From NCBI RefSeq assembly GCF_009711185.1, contig NZ_WMIF01000006.1, positions 62,001 through 126,000 of the forward strand: a DNA stretch of 64,000 nt, in the 5' to 3' direction. A program made the position numbers and the translations under genes. The stretch is from Paracoccus limosus (GTDB taxonomy: Bacteria; Pseudomonadota; Alphaproteobacteria; Rhodobacterales; Rhodobacteraceae). The notes below the pieces were generated by a model that saw only the letters and a list, made by a program, of their open reading frames with translations, ran no database searches and was not told where the DNA came from. Below are positions 44,922 through 52,339 of this stretch, piece by piece (the first letter of the stretch is position 1; every line of letters begins with the position of its first letter).

Positions 44922-45848
44922 ATGCGGGCTTTCGTATTTCCGGGTCAGGGTGCCCAGGTCGTCGGCATGGGGCGGGCATTGGCCGAAGCCTATCCGGCCG
45001 CCGCTGCGGTGTTTTCCGAGGTGGACGAGGCCTTGGGCGAAAAGCTCTCGGCGCTGGTCTGGGACGGCGATATCGAGACGCTGACCCTGACGCAGAACGC
45101 GCAGCCGGCGCTGATGGCGACCTCGATTGCCGCGCTGCGGGCGCTGGAGGCCGAGGGCTATGGCATCAAGGATGCGGCCTTTGTCGCCGGGCATTCGCTG
45201 GGTGAGTATTCGGCGCTGTGTGCGGCGGGTTCGCTGAGCCTTGCCGATACCGCGCGGCTGCTGCGCCTGCGCGGGCAGGCGATGCAAGAGGCGGTGCCGG
45301 TCGGGCAGGGCGCCATGGCTGCCATTCTGGGGCTGGATTTCGCCACCGTGGCGCAGCTGGCCCATGACGCGGCCGAGGGCGAGGTCTGTCAGGCTGCCAA
45401 TGACAACGATCCGGGGCAGGTGGTGATCTCGGGGCAGAAGGCTGCGGTCGAACGTGCGGCGGCGCTGGCCAAGGAACGCGGCGCCAAGCGTGCGCTGATG
45501 CTGCCGGTTTCGGCGCCGTTCCATTCGGCGCTGATGCAGCCGGCGGCAGCGGTGATGGCCGAGGCCCTGGCCGGGGTCGAGATCGTCGCCCCCGCCGTGC
45601 AGCTGGTCGCCAATGTCAGCGCCTCGGCGGTGAGCGACCCGGCCGAGATCCGGCGGTTGCTGGTCGAGCAGGTCACCGGCTCGGTCCGCTGGCGCGAGTC
45701 GGTCGAGTTCCTGGCGGGCGCGGGCGTGACCGAGTTCTGGGAGATCGGTGCCGGCAAGGCGCTGTCGGGGATGATCAAGCGCATCGCCAAGGATGCGGTG
45801 GTGAAGAATATCGGCGCGCCGGCGGATATCGCGGCGCTGAAGGGCTGA
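44922..45848 (+). CDS. fabD: Malonyl-CoA:ACP transacylase
   Basis: Loads malonyl groups from CoA to ACP for fatty acid synthesis. 308 residues starting FVFPGQGAQVVGMGR. The nucleophile is S92 in GHSLGEYSAL and the catalytic His lies in VSAPFHSALM. Length and motifs are standard. AAGGAC precedes the ATG. It is followed by fabG and acpP in the usual order. As the housekeeping transacylase it could in principle also supply malonyl groups to other ACPs, but the PKS in this window has its own AT. Confidence 0.97.
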   Translation: MRAFVFPGQGAQVVGMGRALAEAYPAAAAVFSEVDEALGEKLSALVWDGDIETLTLTQNAQPALMATSIAALRALEAEGYGIKDAAFVAGHSLGEYSALCAAGSLSLADTARLLRLRGQAMQEAVPVGQGAMAAILGLDFATVAQLAHDAAEGEVCQAANDNDPGQVVISGQKAAVERAAALAKERGAKRALMLPVSAPFHSALMQPAAAVMAEALAGVEIVAPAVQLVANVSASAVSDPAEIRRLLVEQVTGSVRWRESVEFLAGAGVTEFWEIGAGKALSGMIKRIAKDAVVKNIGAPADIAALKG

Positions 45849-45856
45849 GGGCGGGA

Positions 45857-45874
45857 CCGGGGGCCAGCCCCCGG
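45857..45874 (+). other. GC hairpin in the fabD-fabG gap
   Basis: CCGGGGG and CCCCCGG form a 7-bp stem with loop CCAG, followed by [30 protein letters not shown] recall that GC-rich stretches ending in a GGGATATT-like core and a purine-rich ribosome site are frequent before genes in Rhodobacterales. It may tune the fabD:fabG ratio, or be a dispersed repeat. Confidence 0.5.
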
Positions 45875-45912
45875 ACCCCCGGGATATTGGGACACGAAAG
45901 AAGAGGTTTGGG

Positions 45913-46650
45913 ATGTTCGATCTGACGGGCAAGAACGCGCTGGTGACCGGCGCCTCGGGCGGGATCGGCGGCGCCATCGCCGAGGCGTTGCATGCGGCGG
46001 GCGCCAGCGTCGTGCTGTCGGGCACGCGTGAGGCGCCGCTGCGCGAACTGGCCGAAAAGCTGGGTTCGCGGGCGCATGTCGTGACCGCGAACCTTGGCGA
46101 TGCCGCTGCCGTCGAGGCGCTGCCGAAGGCGGCTGCCGAGGCCATGGGCTCGGTCGATATTCTGGTCAACAATGCCGGCATCACCCGCGACAACCTGTTC
46201 ATGCGCATGTCCGATGAGGAATGGGCGCAGGTGATCGAGGTGAACCTGACCTCGAGCTTTCGGCTGTGCCGGGCGGTGCTGCGCGGCATGATGAAGGCGC
46301 GCTGGGGCCGGATCGTCAACATCAGCTCGGTCGTCGGCGCCACCGGCAATCCGGGGCAGGGCAATTACGCCGCTGCCAAAGCGGGTCTGGTGGGCATGTC
46401 GAAGAGCCTAGCCTATGAGGTCGCCTCGCGCGGGATCACCGTCAACTGCGTCGCGCCGGGTTTCATCGAGACGGCGATGACCGACAAGCTGAACGATGAG
46501 CAGAAGGGCCGGATCCTGACCCAGATCCCGGCGGGCCGGATGGGCAGTGCCCAGGAAATCGCCGCTGCCGCGCTGTATCTGTCCAGTGTCGAGGCGGGCT
46601 ATGTCACTGGCACAACGCTGCATGTGAACGGCGGGATGGCGATGGTCTGA
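45913..46650 (+). CDS. fabG: 3-oxoacyl-ACP reductase
   Basis: NADPH-dependent reductase of the fatty acid elongation cycle, 245 residues. The Rossmann motif TGASGGIGG is at ~13-21. The catalytic residues are S139, Y152 and K156, in ISSVVG and YAAAK. The C-terminal GMAMV end is typical. Located 64 bases after fabD and followed by acpP with its own promoter. Nothing unusual. Confidence 0.97.
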   Translation: MFDLTGKNALVTGASGGIGGAIAEALHAAGASVVLSGTREAPLRELAEKLGSRAHVVTANLGDAAAVEALPKAAAEAMGSVDILVNNAGITRDNLFMRMSDEEWAQVIEVNLTSSFRLCRAVLRGMMKARWGRIVNISSVVGATGNPGQGNYAAAKAGLVGMSKSLAYEVASRGITVNCVAPGFIETAMTDKLNDEQKGRILTQIPAGRMGSAQEIAAAALYLSSVEAGYVTGTTLHVNGGMAMV

Positions 46651-46665
46651 TCGTGGTTTATGCGG

Positions 46666-46693
46666 TTGCAAGATCACACCTCCGTGCTATATC
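46666..46693 (+). promoter_or_regulatory. Likely acpP promoter
   Basis: TTGCAA (46666-46671) and TATATC (46688-46693) separated by 16 bases, giving a leader of about 90 bases before the acpP ATG at 46788. A dedicated promoter fits the high ACP demand. The leader can form GC-rich hairpins. Confidence 0.58.
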
Positions 46694-46787
46694 CCGCGAA
46701 CAAGGCTGCAGGGGAACCGCCCTGGGCTGACTGTCGGCTGGTGTCGGCAATCTTTTGGGCGGATGCCCGTGAACATGAGGAAAAGAC

Positions 46788-47021
46788 ATGAGCGATATCG
46801 CTGATCGCGTGAAGAAAATCGTCGTCGAACACCTGGGCGTTGACGAGGACAAGGTGACCGAAAGCGCCTCGTTCATCGACGATCTGGGCGCCGATTCCCT
46901 CGACACCGTCGAGCTGGTCATGGCCTTCGAAGAAGAATTCGGCATCGAGATCCCGGATGACGCCGCCGAAACCATCCAGACTTTCGGCGATGCGGTGAAA
47001 TTCATCCAGGGCGCCGTCTGA
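46788..47021 (+). CDS. acpP: Acyl carrier protein
   Basis: Fatty acid acyl carrier protein of 77 residues, strongly acidic. The phosphopantetheine attachment site is S37 in [22 protein letters not shown] precedes the ATG. It carries its own promoter and terminator, so it is likely transcribed much more than fabD and fabG. In many bacteria fabF follows, but here dps follows instead. Confidence 0.98.
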   Translation: MSDIADRVKKIVVEHLGVDEDKVTESASFIDDLGADSLDTVELVMAFEEEFGIEIPDDAAETIQTFGDAVKFIQGAV

Positions 47022-47047
47022 TCGGATCAGGCGTTTCCAACGCTTTT

Positions 47048-47089
47048 GGGGCGATGCTTTCCAGGGGGAGGCATCGCCCCTTTTCTTTT
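47048..47089 (+). terminator. Intrinsic terminator after acpP
   Basis: GGGGCGATGC and GCATCGCCCC form a perfect 10-bp stem with a 13-base loop, followed by TTTTCTTTT. It lies 26 bases after the acpP stop and separates acpP from dps. Confidence 0.93.
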
Positions 47090-47166
47090 GCGCTGTGGCA
47101 TCCCGTCGCTGGAACCGGTCGCCTGATGCCGGGTTTTTTCACGACCCATCGCAAAGGAGACCCGCC

Positions 47167-47640
47167 ATGCCCGTCAATCTGCAAGGCCTGACCGACAATG
47201 CCCGCAAGACCGCCGTGGCCGAGCTGAACGCCCGGCTGGCCGATGCGCTGGCGTTGTCGTCCGCCGTCAAACAGGCGCATTGGAACGTCAAGGGGCGCAA
47301 CTTTATCGCTGTGCATGAGCTGTTCGACAGTGTTTTTGCCAATCTGCAGCTGCATGTCGACGAGATGGCCGAACGGGTGCAGCAGCTGGATGGCACCGCC
47401 ATCGGCACGGTCGAGAAGGTGGCCAAGACCAGCAGCCTCAAGGAATATCCGACCGACCTGACCAAGGCCGAGGACCATCTGAAGGCGATTTGCGCGCGGA
47501 TGCGGGACTATGGCGAGAAGCTGCGCGCGGCGATCGATGTGACCGGCGAGGCGGGCGATGCCGATACGGCGGACCTGCTGACCGCAGCCTCGCGCGCGGC
47601 GGACAAGGACCTGTGGTTCATGGAGAGCCATCTGGAATAG
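47167..47640 (+). CDS. dps: Dps family DNA-binding ferritin-like protein
   Basis: Dodecameric ferritin-like protein of 157 residues that oxidises and stores iron and protects DNA under stress or starvation. The ferroxidase residues are visible: H38 in QAHWNVKG, H50 in VHELFD, then acidic ligands in the following FDSV and HVDEMAER segments. The ATG at 47167 follows AAAGGAGA; a longer frame from 47095 overlaps the acpP terminator region and is rejected. No Fur or OxyR site was recognised upstream. It has its own unit, convergent with the BMP transporter operon. Confidence 0.94.
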   Translation: MPVNLQGLTDNARKTAVAELNARLADALALSSAVKQAHWNVKGRNFIAVHELFDSVFANLQLHVDEMAERVQQLDGTAIGTVEKVAKTSSLKEYPTDLTKAEDHLKAICARMRDYGEKLRAAIDVTGEAGDADTADLLTAASRAADKDLWFMESHLE

Positions 47641-47665
47641 GCGCCGGCCGTATCCGGCTGGCGTG

Positions 47666-47687
47666 CCGGGGCCCGTCTGGGCCCCGG
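47666..47687. terminator. GC hairpin between dps and the BMP operon
   Basis: CCGGGGCCC and GGGCCCCGG form a perfect 9-bp stem with loop GTCT in the 63-base convergent gap. There is no T-run on either side, so it would be a Rho-assisted or transcript-stabilising end rather than a classic intrinsic terminator. Confidence 0.55.
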
Positions 47688-47703
47688 TCTGCGTCGTGCG
47701 GGG

Positions 47704-48780
47704 TTATTTCGGCATCGGCGCCGCGATGCCCTCGACATAGAAGTTCATCGAGGAGAGATCCTTGTCCTCGGCCTTCTGGCCCTCGGCCAGCCAGTCGCTG
47801 CCGTCCTGTTTCTTCAGCGGGCCGGTGAAGGGGTGGTATTCGCCCGAAGCGATCTTGGCCTTCAGCGCCTCGGCCTCGGCCTTGACTTCGGCGGGGACGG
47901 CATCGGTGATCTCGCCGATCTCGACCTCGCCATCGCCGATGCCCAGCCAGACCGAATGCGATTTCCACGATCCGTCCAGCGCCTCGCCGACGCGCTTGAT
48001 GTAATAGGGCGCCCAGTTGTCGATGATGGCCGAGACGCGCGGCGTGGGTTTGAAGGCCGCCATGTCGCTGGCCTGACCAAAGCCGATGGCGCCGGCCTCT
48101 TGCGCCTTGGCCAGCGGTGCGGTCGAGTCGGTGTGTTGCAGGATCACGTCGACGCCCTCGGCGATCAGGGCGGCGGCGGCGTCGGCCTCTTTCGCGGGGT
48201 CGAACCAGGTATAGGCCCAGACCACCTTCATCTCGACATTCGGGTTCACCTTGCGGGCATGGATGAACGAGCTGTTGATGCCCTGAATGACCTCGGGGAT
48301 CGGGAAGGAACCGATATAGCCGATCTTGTTCGACTTGGTCATCCGGCCGGCGATGGTGCCCATGACGGCGCGGCCTTCGTAGAAGCGGGCGTCATAGGTC
48401 GAGACGTTCTCGGCGGTCTTGTAGCCGGTGGCGTGCTCGAACTTCACATCGGGGAATTTCTTGGCGACGTTGATGGTGGCGTCCATGAAGCCAAAGCTGG
48501 TCGCGAAGATCAGCTTGTTGCCGGCCAGCGCCAGCTGCGTCAGCGCGCGTTCGGCATCGGCACCTTCGGGGACGGATTCGATGAAGGTGGTCTCGACCTT
48601 GTCGCCGTATTTTTCGACCACGGCCTTGCGGGCCAGATCGTGCTGGAAGCTCCAGCCGCCATCGCCCACCGGGCCGACATAGATGAAGCCGACCTTCAGC
48701 TTGTCCTCGGCGGCAAAGGACGGCAGGGCCGAGGCGGCGACCAGCGCTGCGGCGCTGCCAAGAAGGGTTCTGCGGTTCAT
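47704..48780 (-). CDS. BMP family ABC transporter substrate-binding protein
   Basis: Periplasmic binding protein of 358 residues in the BmpA/PnrA/Med family, whose studied members bind purine nucleosides. The signal peptide MNRRTLLGSAAALVAASALPSFAAED contains a twin-arginine-like NRRTLL start, so Tat export is possible. The VGFIYVGPVGDGGWSFQHDLARKAV opening of the mature protein and GTIAGRMTKSNKIGYIGSFPIPEVI are family hallmarks. It is the last gene of the operon ATPase-permease-permease-BMP on the minus strand. Likely nucleoside or purine-related uptake. Confidence 0.93.
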   Translation of the reverse strand: MNRRTLLGSAAALVAASALPSFAAEDKLKVGFIYVGPVGDGGWSFQHDLARKAVVEKYGDKVETTFIESVPEGADAERALTQLALAGNKLIFATSFGFMDATINVAKKFPDVKFEHATGYKTAENVSTYDARFYEGRAVMGTIAGRMTKSNKIGYIGSFPIPEVIQGINSSFIHARKVNPNVEMKVVWAYTWFDPAKEADAAAALIAEGVDVILQHTDSTAPLAKAQEAGAIGFGQASDMAAFKPTPRVSAIIDNWAPYYIKRVGEALDGSWKSHSVWLGIGDGEVEIGEITDAVPAEVKAEAEALKAKIASGEYHPFTGPLKKQDGSDWLAEGQKAEDKDLSSMNFYVEGIAAPMPK

Positions 48781-48805
48781 AGTGCTCTCCTGGTGTTTGG
48801 CTGCC

Positions 48806-49684
48806 TCAGCGCAGCGCGTGGAAGGGCCGGCCCAGAGATCCGGGGGCAGCCCCCCCGCCTGAACGGCCGAATTTCTGCCGGGCCGAGATCAGCACCAGCA
48901 CAAGGATCGTGGCAAGATAGGGCGCCATGGCCAGAAACTGCACCGGCACCGCCACGCCCGCCGCCTGCAGGCGCAGCTGCAAGACGGTGACACCGCCGAA
49001 AAGCCAGGCCCCGGCCAGCACGCCCCAAGGATTCCATTGCGCAAAGACCACGATGGCCAATGCGATCCAGCCGGCACCGGCGGTCATGCCCTCGGTCCAT
49101 TGCAGCACGGTCGCGATGGAAATATAGGCCCCGCCCATGCCCGCCATGGCGCCGCCAAAGGCCAGTGCGGCGATGCGCATGGCGCGCACCGGATAGCCAA
49201 GGCCATGCGCCGCATCATGGTTTTCGCCGACCGCGCGCAGGATCAGTCCGGGGCGGGTGCGGACCAGAAACCACCAGACCACCGGCACCATGGCCAGTCC
49301 CAGCCAGATCATCCAGTTCAGCCCCAGCGGGCCGGCCATCATCGCGGGCGCCTTGACGCCTTCGTAGGGCTTGCCGAACATCGCAGTCAGGCCCAGCCCG
49401 AACAGCGTCAGCGCCAGCCCGGTCGCGACCTGGTTCGACAGCAGATATTGCGTCATCATCGCAAACAGCATCGACAGCGCCGCCCCGGCCAAGGCTGCGA
49501 CGGCAAAGCCCAGCGCCGGGCTGCCGGTGGCATGGGCGGCAGCGAAACCGGCCAGCGCGCCGCCGACCATCATGCCCTCGACGCCGAGGTTTAGAACGCC
49601 CGCGCGTTCGGCGACCAGCTCGCCCAAGGCGGCGAACAGGATCGGGGTGGCGGCGCCCAAAAGCAGGATGAACACGGAAATCAT
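48806..49684 (-). CDS. BMP-type ABC transporter permease (second)
   Basis: Inner-membrane permease of 292 residues with about 8-9 hydrophobic segments, of the branched-chain/nucleoside permease fold. LGELVAERAGVLNLGVEGMMVGGALAGF at ~16-45 is the typical signature of the YufQ-like partner. Its ATG overlaps the stop of the other permease by four bases. It is followed after 25 bases by the BMP binding protein. Confidence 0.93.
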   Translation of the reverse strand: MISVFILLLGAATPILFAALGELVAERAGVLNLGVEGMMVGGALAGFAAAHATGSPALGFAVAALAGAALSMLFAMMTQYLLSNQVATGLALTLFGLGLTAMFGKPYEGVKAPAMMAGPLGLNWMIWLGLAMVPVVWWFLVRTRPGLILRAVGENHDAAHGLGYPVRAMRIAALAFGGAMAGMGGAYISIATVLQWTEGMTAGAGWIALAIVVFAQWNPWGVLAGAWLFGGVTVLQLRLQAAGVAVPVQFLAMAPYLATILVLVLISARQKFGRSGGGAAPGSLGRPFHALR

Positions 49685-50751
49685 GTGCGCCTCCGAATGC
49701 GGTAGCGGGTCAGAAGGTCGAAACCCAGCAGGAAGAACAAGAGCATGCCCTGAAACACCTGCACGGTGGCAGCGGGCAGATTCAGCATCATCTGCGCTAG
49801 TTCGCCGCCGATATAGGTCAGCGCCATCAAGAGCCCCGCCAGCAGGATGCCCAAGGGGTGCAGCCGGCCCAGAAAGGCCACGATGATCGCGGTAAAGCCG
49901 TAGCCCGAGCCAAAGCTTTCAGTGATCTGGCCCGCAGGCCCCGCGACCTCGAAAAGGCCGGCGAGACCGGCCAGCGCGCCCGAGACGCCCAGACACAAAG
50001 CCACCAGCCGCTCGGGGCGGACGCCGGCGAAACGCGCCGCGCGCGGGGCTGCGCCGGCGGTGCGGACCTGAAAGCCCAGCACATGGCGCGACATGATGAA
50101 CCAGGTTGCGGCCAGCGCGACGATGGCCGCGATGCCGCCCCAATGCAGGCCGGAATTGGCGATCAGTTCCGGGTTCGCGGCGGCGGGATATTGTTGCAGG
50201 TTGCGCGAGCCGGGAAAGTTGAAGCCTTCGGGGTTCTTCATCGGACCAAAGGCCATCCATGCGGCGATCTTTTGCGCGACATAGACCAGCATCAGCGAGA
50301 CGAGGATTTCCGACGCGCCGAACCAGTTCCTGAGCAGCGCCGGGATCATGCCCCAGGCCCAGCCACCAAGCGCCCCGGCCAGGATCATCGCCGGAAAGAT
50401 CCAGAAGGCCTCGGCCGGATAGGCGGCCAGCGCCACGGCGGCACCGCAGATCGCGCCGATGATATATTGCCCCTCGGCGCCGATGTTCCAGATGCCGGCG
50501 CGGAACCCCAGCGCCAGCCCGCAGGCGATCAGGATCAGCGGCCCGGCCTTGACCAGCAGTTGCGGGCGCGAATAGCCGGCGGCGGGCCCGAACAGCGGAT
50601 CCCAAAAGATGGTGCGGATCGCTGCCACCGGGTCAAAGCCCATGGCCGCGAACAACAGCCCGCCGACGAACATGGTCGCCAGCACGGCAAGGATCGGCGT
50701 CGCGATCTGCCAGCCCAGCGGCGCGCTGGCGCGGGGTTCAAGCCGGAACAT
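49681..50751 (-). CDS. BMP-type ABC transporter permease (first)
   Basis: Inner-membrane permease of 356 residues of the YufP-like type. FRAGIWNIGAEGQYIIGAICGAAVAL near residue 90 is the family signature, and IAALVAFLGRLHPLGILLAGLLMALTYIGG lies near the C-terminus. The ATG at 50751 (MFRLEPRAS) is chosen over 50769; it overlaps the ATPase gene's end by 14 bases. With its partner it forms the heterodimeric channel. Confidence 0.92.
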   Translation of the reverse strand: MFRLEPRASAPLGWQIATPILAVLATMFVGGLLFAAMGFDPVAAIRTIFWDPLFGPAAGYSRPQLLVKAGPLILIACGLALGFRAGIWNIGAEGQYIIGAICGAAVALAAYPAEAFWIFPAMILAGALGGWAWGMIPALLRNWFGASEILVSLMLVYVAQKIAAWMAFGPMKNPEGFNFPGSRNLQQYPAAANPELIANSGLHWGGIAAIVALAATWFIMSRHVLGFQVRTAGAAPRAARFAGVRPERLVALCLGVSGALAGLAGLFEVAGPAGQITESFGSGYGFTAIIVAFLGRLHPLGILLAGLLMALTYIGGELAQMMLNLPAATVQVFQGMLLFFLLGFDLLTRYRIRRRT

Positions 50752-52246
50752 GGCCGACCTCCATGCCATGGCCGCCGCCCAGCATCAGGCCGATTTCCTC
50801 GATGGTCAGGCCTTCGGTCGGGCGGGGCGCGGAAAGCCGCCCTTGGTTCAGCGCGCAAAAACGGTCGGAAAGTTCCAAAAGCTCATCCAGATCCTGCGAA
50901 ATCACGATCACCCCGGCCTCGTTGCCGGCCAGATCCAGCAGCGCTTGCCGGATCGCGGCGGCGGCCCCGGCATCGACGCCCCATGTGGGCTGGTTCACGA
51001 CCAGAACGCGCGGCTTGCCCAAGACCTCGCGGCCGATGACGAATTTCTGCAGATTGCCACCCGAAAGCGCGCCTGCCGCGGTGCCGGGACCGGGGGTGCG
51101 CACGTCAAAGGCATTGATGACGGCTTCGGCAAAGCGCCGGGCCGCGCTATGATCGACCAGCCCGTGGCGCACGAGGTTCTGGCGTGCGCCGGCGGTCAGC
51201 AAGGTGTTCTCGCTCAGCGAAAACTCGGGCACGGCGGCATGGCCCAGCCGGTCCTCGGGGGCCGACAGCAGGCCCAGCCTGCGCCGCGCCTCGGGACCCA
51301 TGGCCGAAAGATCGGTGCCATCCATGATGACGGTGCCCGGCGCGGTCGGATCCTCGCCCGACAGCGCGGCCAGCAATTCCTCTTGTCCGTTGCCGGCGAC
51401 GCCGCCGATGCCAAGGATCTCGCCCGCACGCAGCGTCAGGGCCACATCCTTCAGCGCCATCTCGCCGCTGCTCGACAGGTCCTGAACTTGCAGGATCTCG
51501 GCCCCCGGCACCCGGCCCGAGCGGTCGATGATCCGCATTTCGGCCCCGACCATCATCGCGGCCAGTTCGCGCGCCGAATGGGCGCGGGGGTCGACGGTGC
51601 CCACCACCTTGCCGTGGCGCAGGATGGTGGCGCGGTCGCAATGGCTGCGGATCTCGTCGAGCTTGTGGCTGATGTAAAGGATCGCCGTGCCCTGCGCGGC
51701 CAGCTGGCGCAGGGTCGCAAACAGGATCTCGGCCTCTTGCGGGGTCAGGACGCTGGTCGGCTCGTCCATGATCAGCAGGCGCGGGTCTTGCAGCAGGCAG
51801 CGGATGATCTCGACCCGCTGACGCTCGCCGGCCGACAGGCTGGCAATGCGGCGTGCCGGGTTCAGGGGCAGGCCATAGGCGGTCGAGACCTCACTGATGC
51901 GGCGCGAGAGATCAGCGCGGGGCGGCGGGTTCTCCATCCCCAGCGCGACGTTTTCGGCCACGGTCAACGCGTCGAACAGGCTGAAGTGCTGAAACACCAT
52001 GGCGACGCCGGCGGCACGGGCGGCGCGGGGATCGGCGGGGGCATGCGGCTGGCCGTTCAGCACCATCCGCCCCTCGTCGGGGCGCACCAGCCCGTAGATC
52101 ATCTTGACCAGCGTGGACTTGCCGGCGCCATTTTCGCCCAGCAGAGCGTGGATTTCGCCCCGTCCGACCGAAAAGCCGATATCGTCATTGGCGCGCACGC
52201 CGGGATAGGTTTTGCCCAGACCCTCGGCCCGGAAAACATCGGTCAC
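50738..52246 (-). CDS. BMP-type ABC transporter ATP-binding protein (two ABC domains)
   Basis: Tandem ABC ATPase of 502 residues, the normal form for BMP and sugar importers. The first domain has Walker A GENGAGKST, signature LSAGERQRVEI and Walker B LLIMDEPTSVLT. The second, as usual for this family, has a weak Walker A (GGVAGNGQEELL) and signature LSGGNLQKFVIGREVL. The GTG at 52246 is the only start giving the expected N-terminus VTDVFRAEGLGKTYPGVRAND; the same frame stays open far into dnaE by chance. First gene of the operon and divergent from dnaE. Confidence 0.94.
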   Translation of the reverse strand: MTDVFRAEGLGKTYPGVRANDDIGFSVGRGEIHALLGENGAGKSTLVKMIYGLVRPDEGRMVLNGQPHAPADPRAARAAGVAMVFQHFSLFDALTVAENVALGMENPPPRADLSRRISEVSTAYGLPLNPARRIASLSAGERQRVEIIRCLLQDPRLLIMDEPTSVLTPQEAEILFATLRQLAAQGTAILYISHKLDEIRSHCDRATILRHGKVVGTVDPRAHSARELAAMMVGAEMRIIDRSGRVPGAEILQVQDLSSSGEMALKDVALTLRAGEILGIGGVAGNGQEELLAALSGEDPTAPGTVIMDGTDLSAMGPEARRRLGLLSAPEDRLGHAAVPEFSLSENTLLTAGARQNLVRHGLVDHSAARRFAEAVINAFDVRTPGPGTAAGALSGGNLQKFVIGREVLGKPRVLVVNQPTWGVDAGAAAAIRQALLDLAGNEAGVIVISQDLDELLELSDRFCALNQGRLSAPRPTEGLTIEEIGLMLGGGHGMEVGHVPA

Positions 52247-52268
52247 TGTCGCGCCCCTGTCGATTTTC

Positions 52269-52298
52269 CACCCAGTCTTAGCGGATTTCCGCTGGTGG
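52269..52298. promoter_or_regulatory. Nested inverted repeat between the BMP operon and dnaE
   Basis: AGCGGA-TT-TCCGCT (52280-52293) is flanked by CCACC on the left and GGTGG on the right, with a 7-base bulge on one side. It lies 23-52 bases upstream of the BMP ATPase start and 42 bases before the dnaE start, a good position for an operator acting on either gene. Confidence 0.4.
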
Positions 52299-52339
52299 GC
52301 AATTGCACAGTTCGGCAGGTGGAGCCTAGATTGACCGCC

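Noticed and set aside
50609-52339. N-terminal extension of the dnaE frame opposite the BMP ATPase
   Set aside because: The 577 extra residues have no PolC/DnaE character; the PHP domain starts right after 52340.
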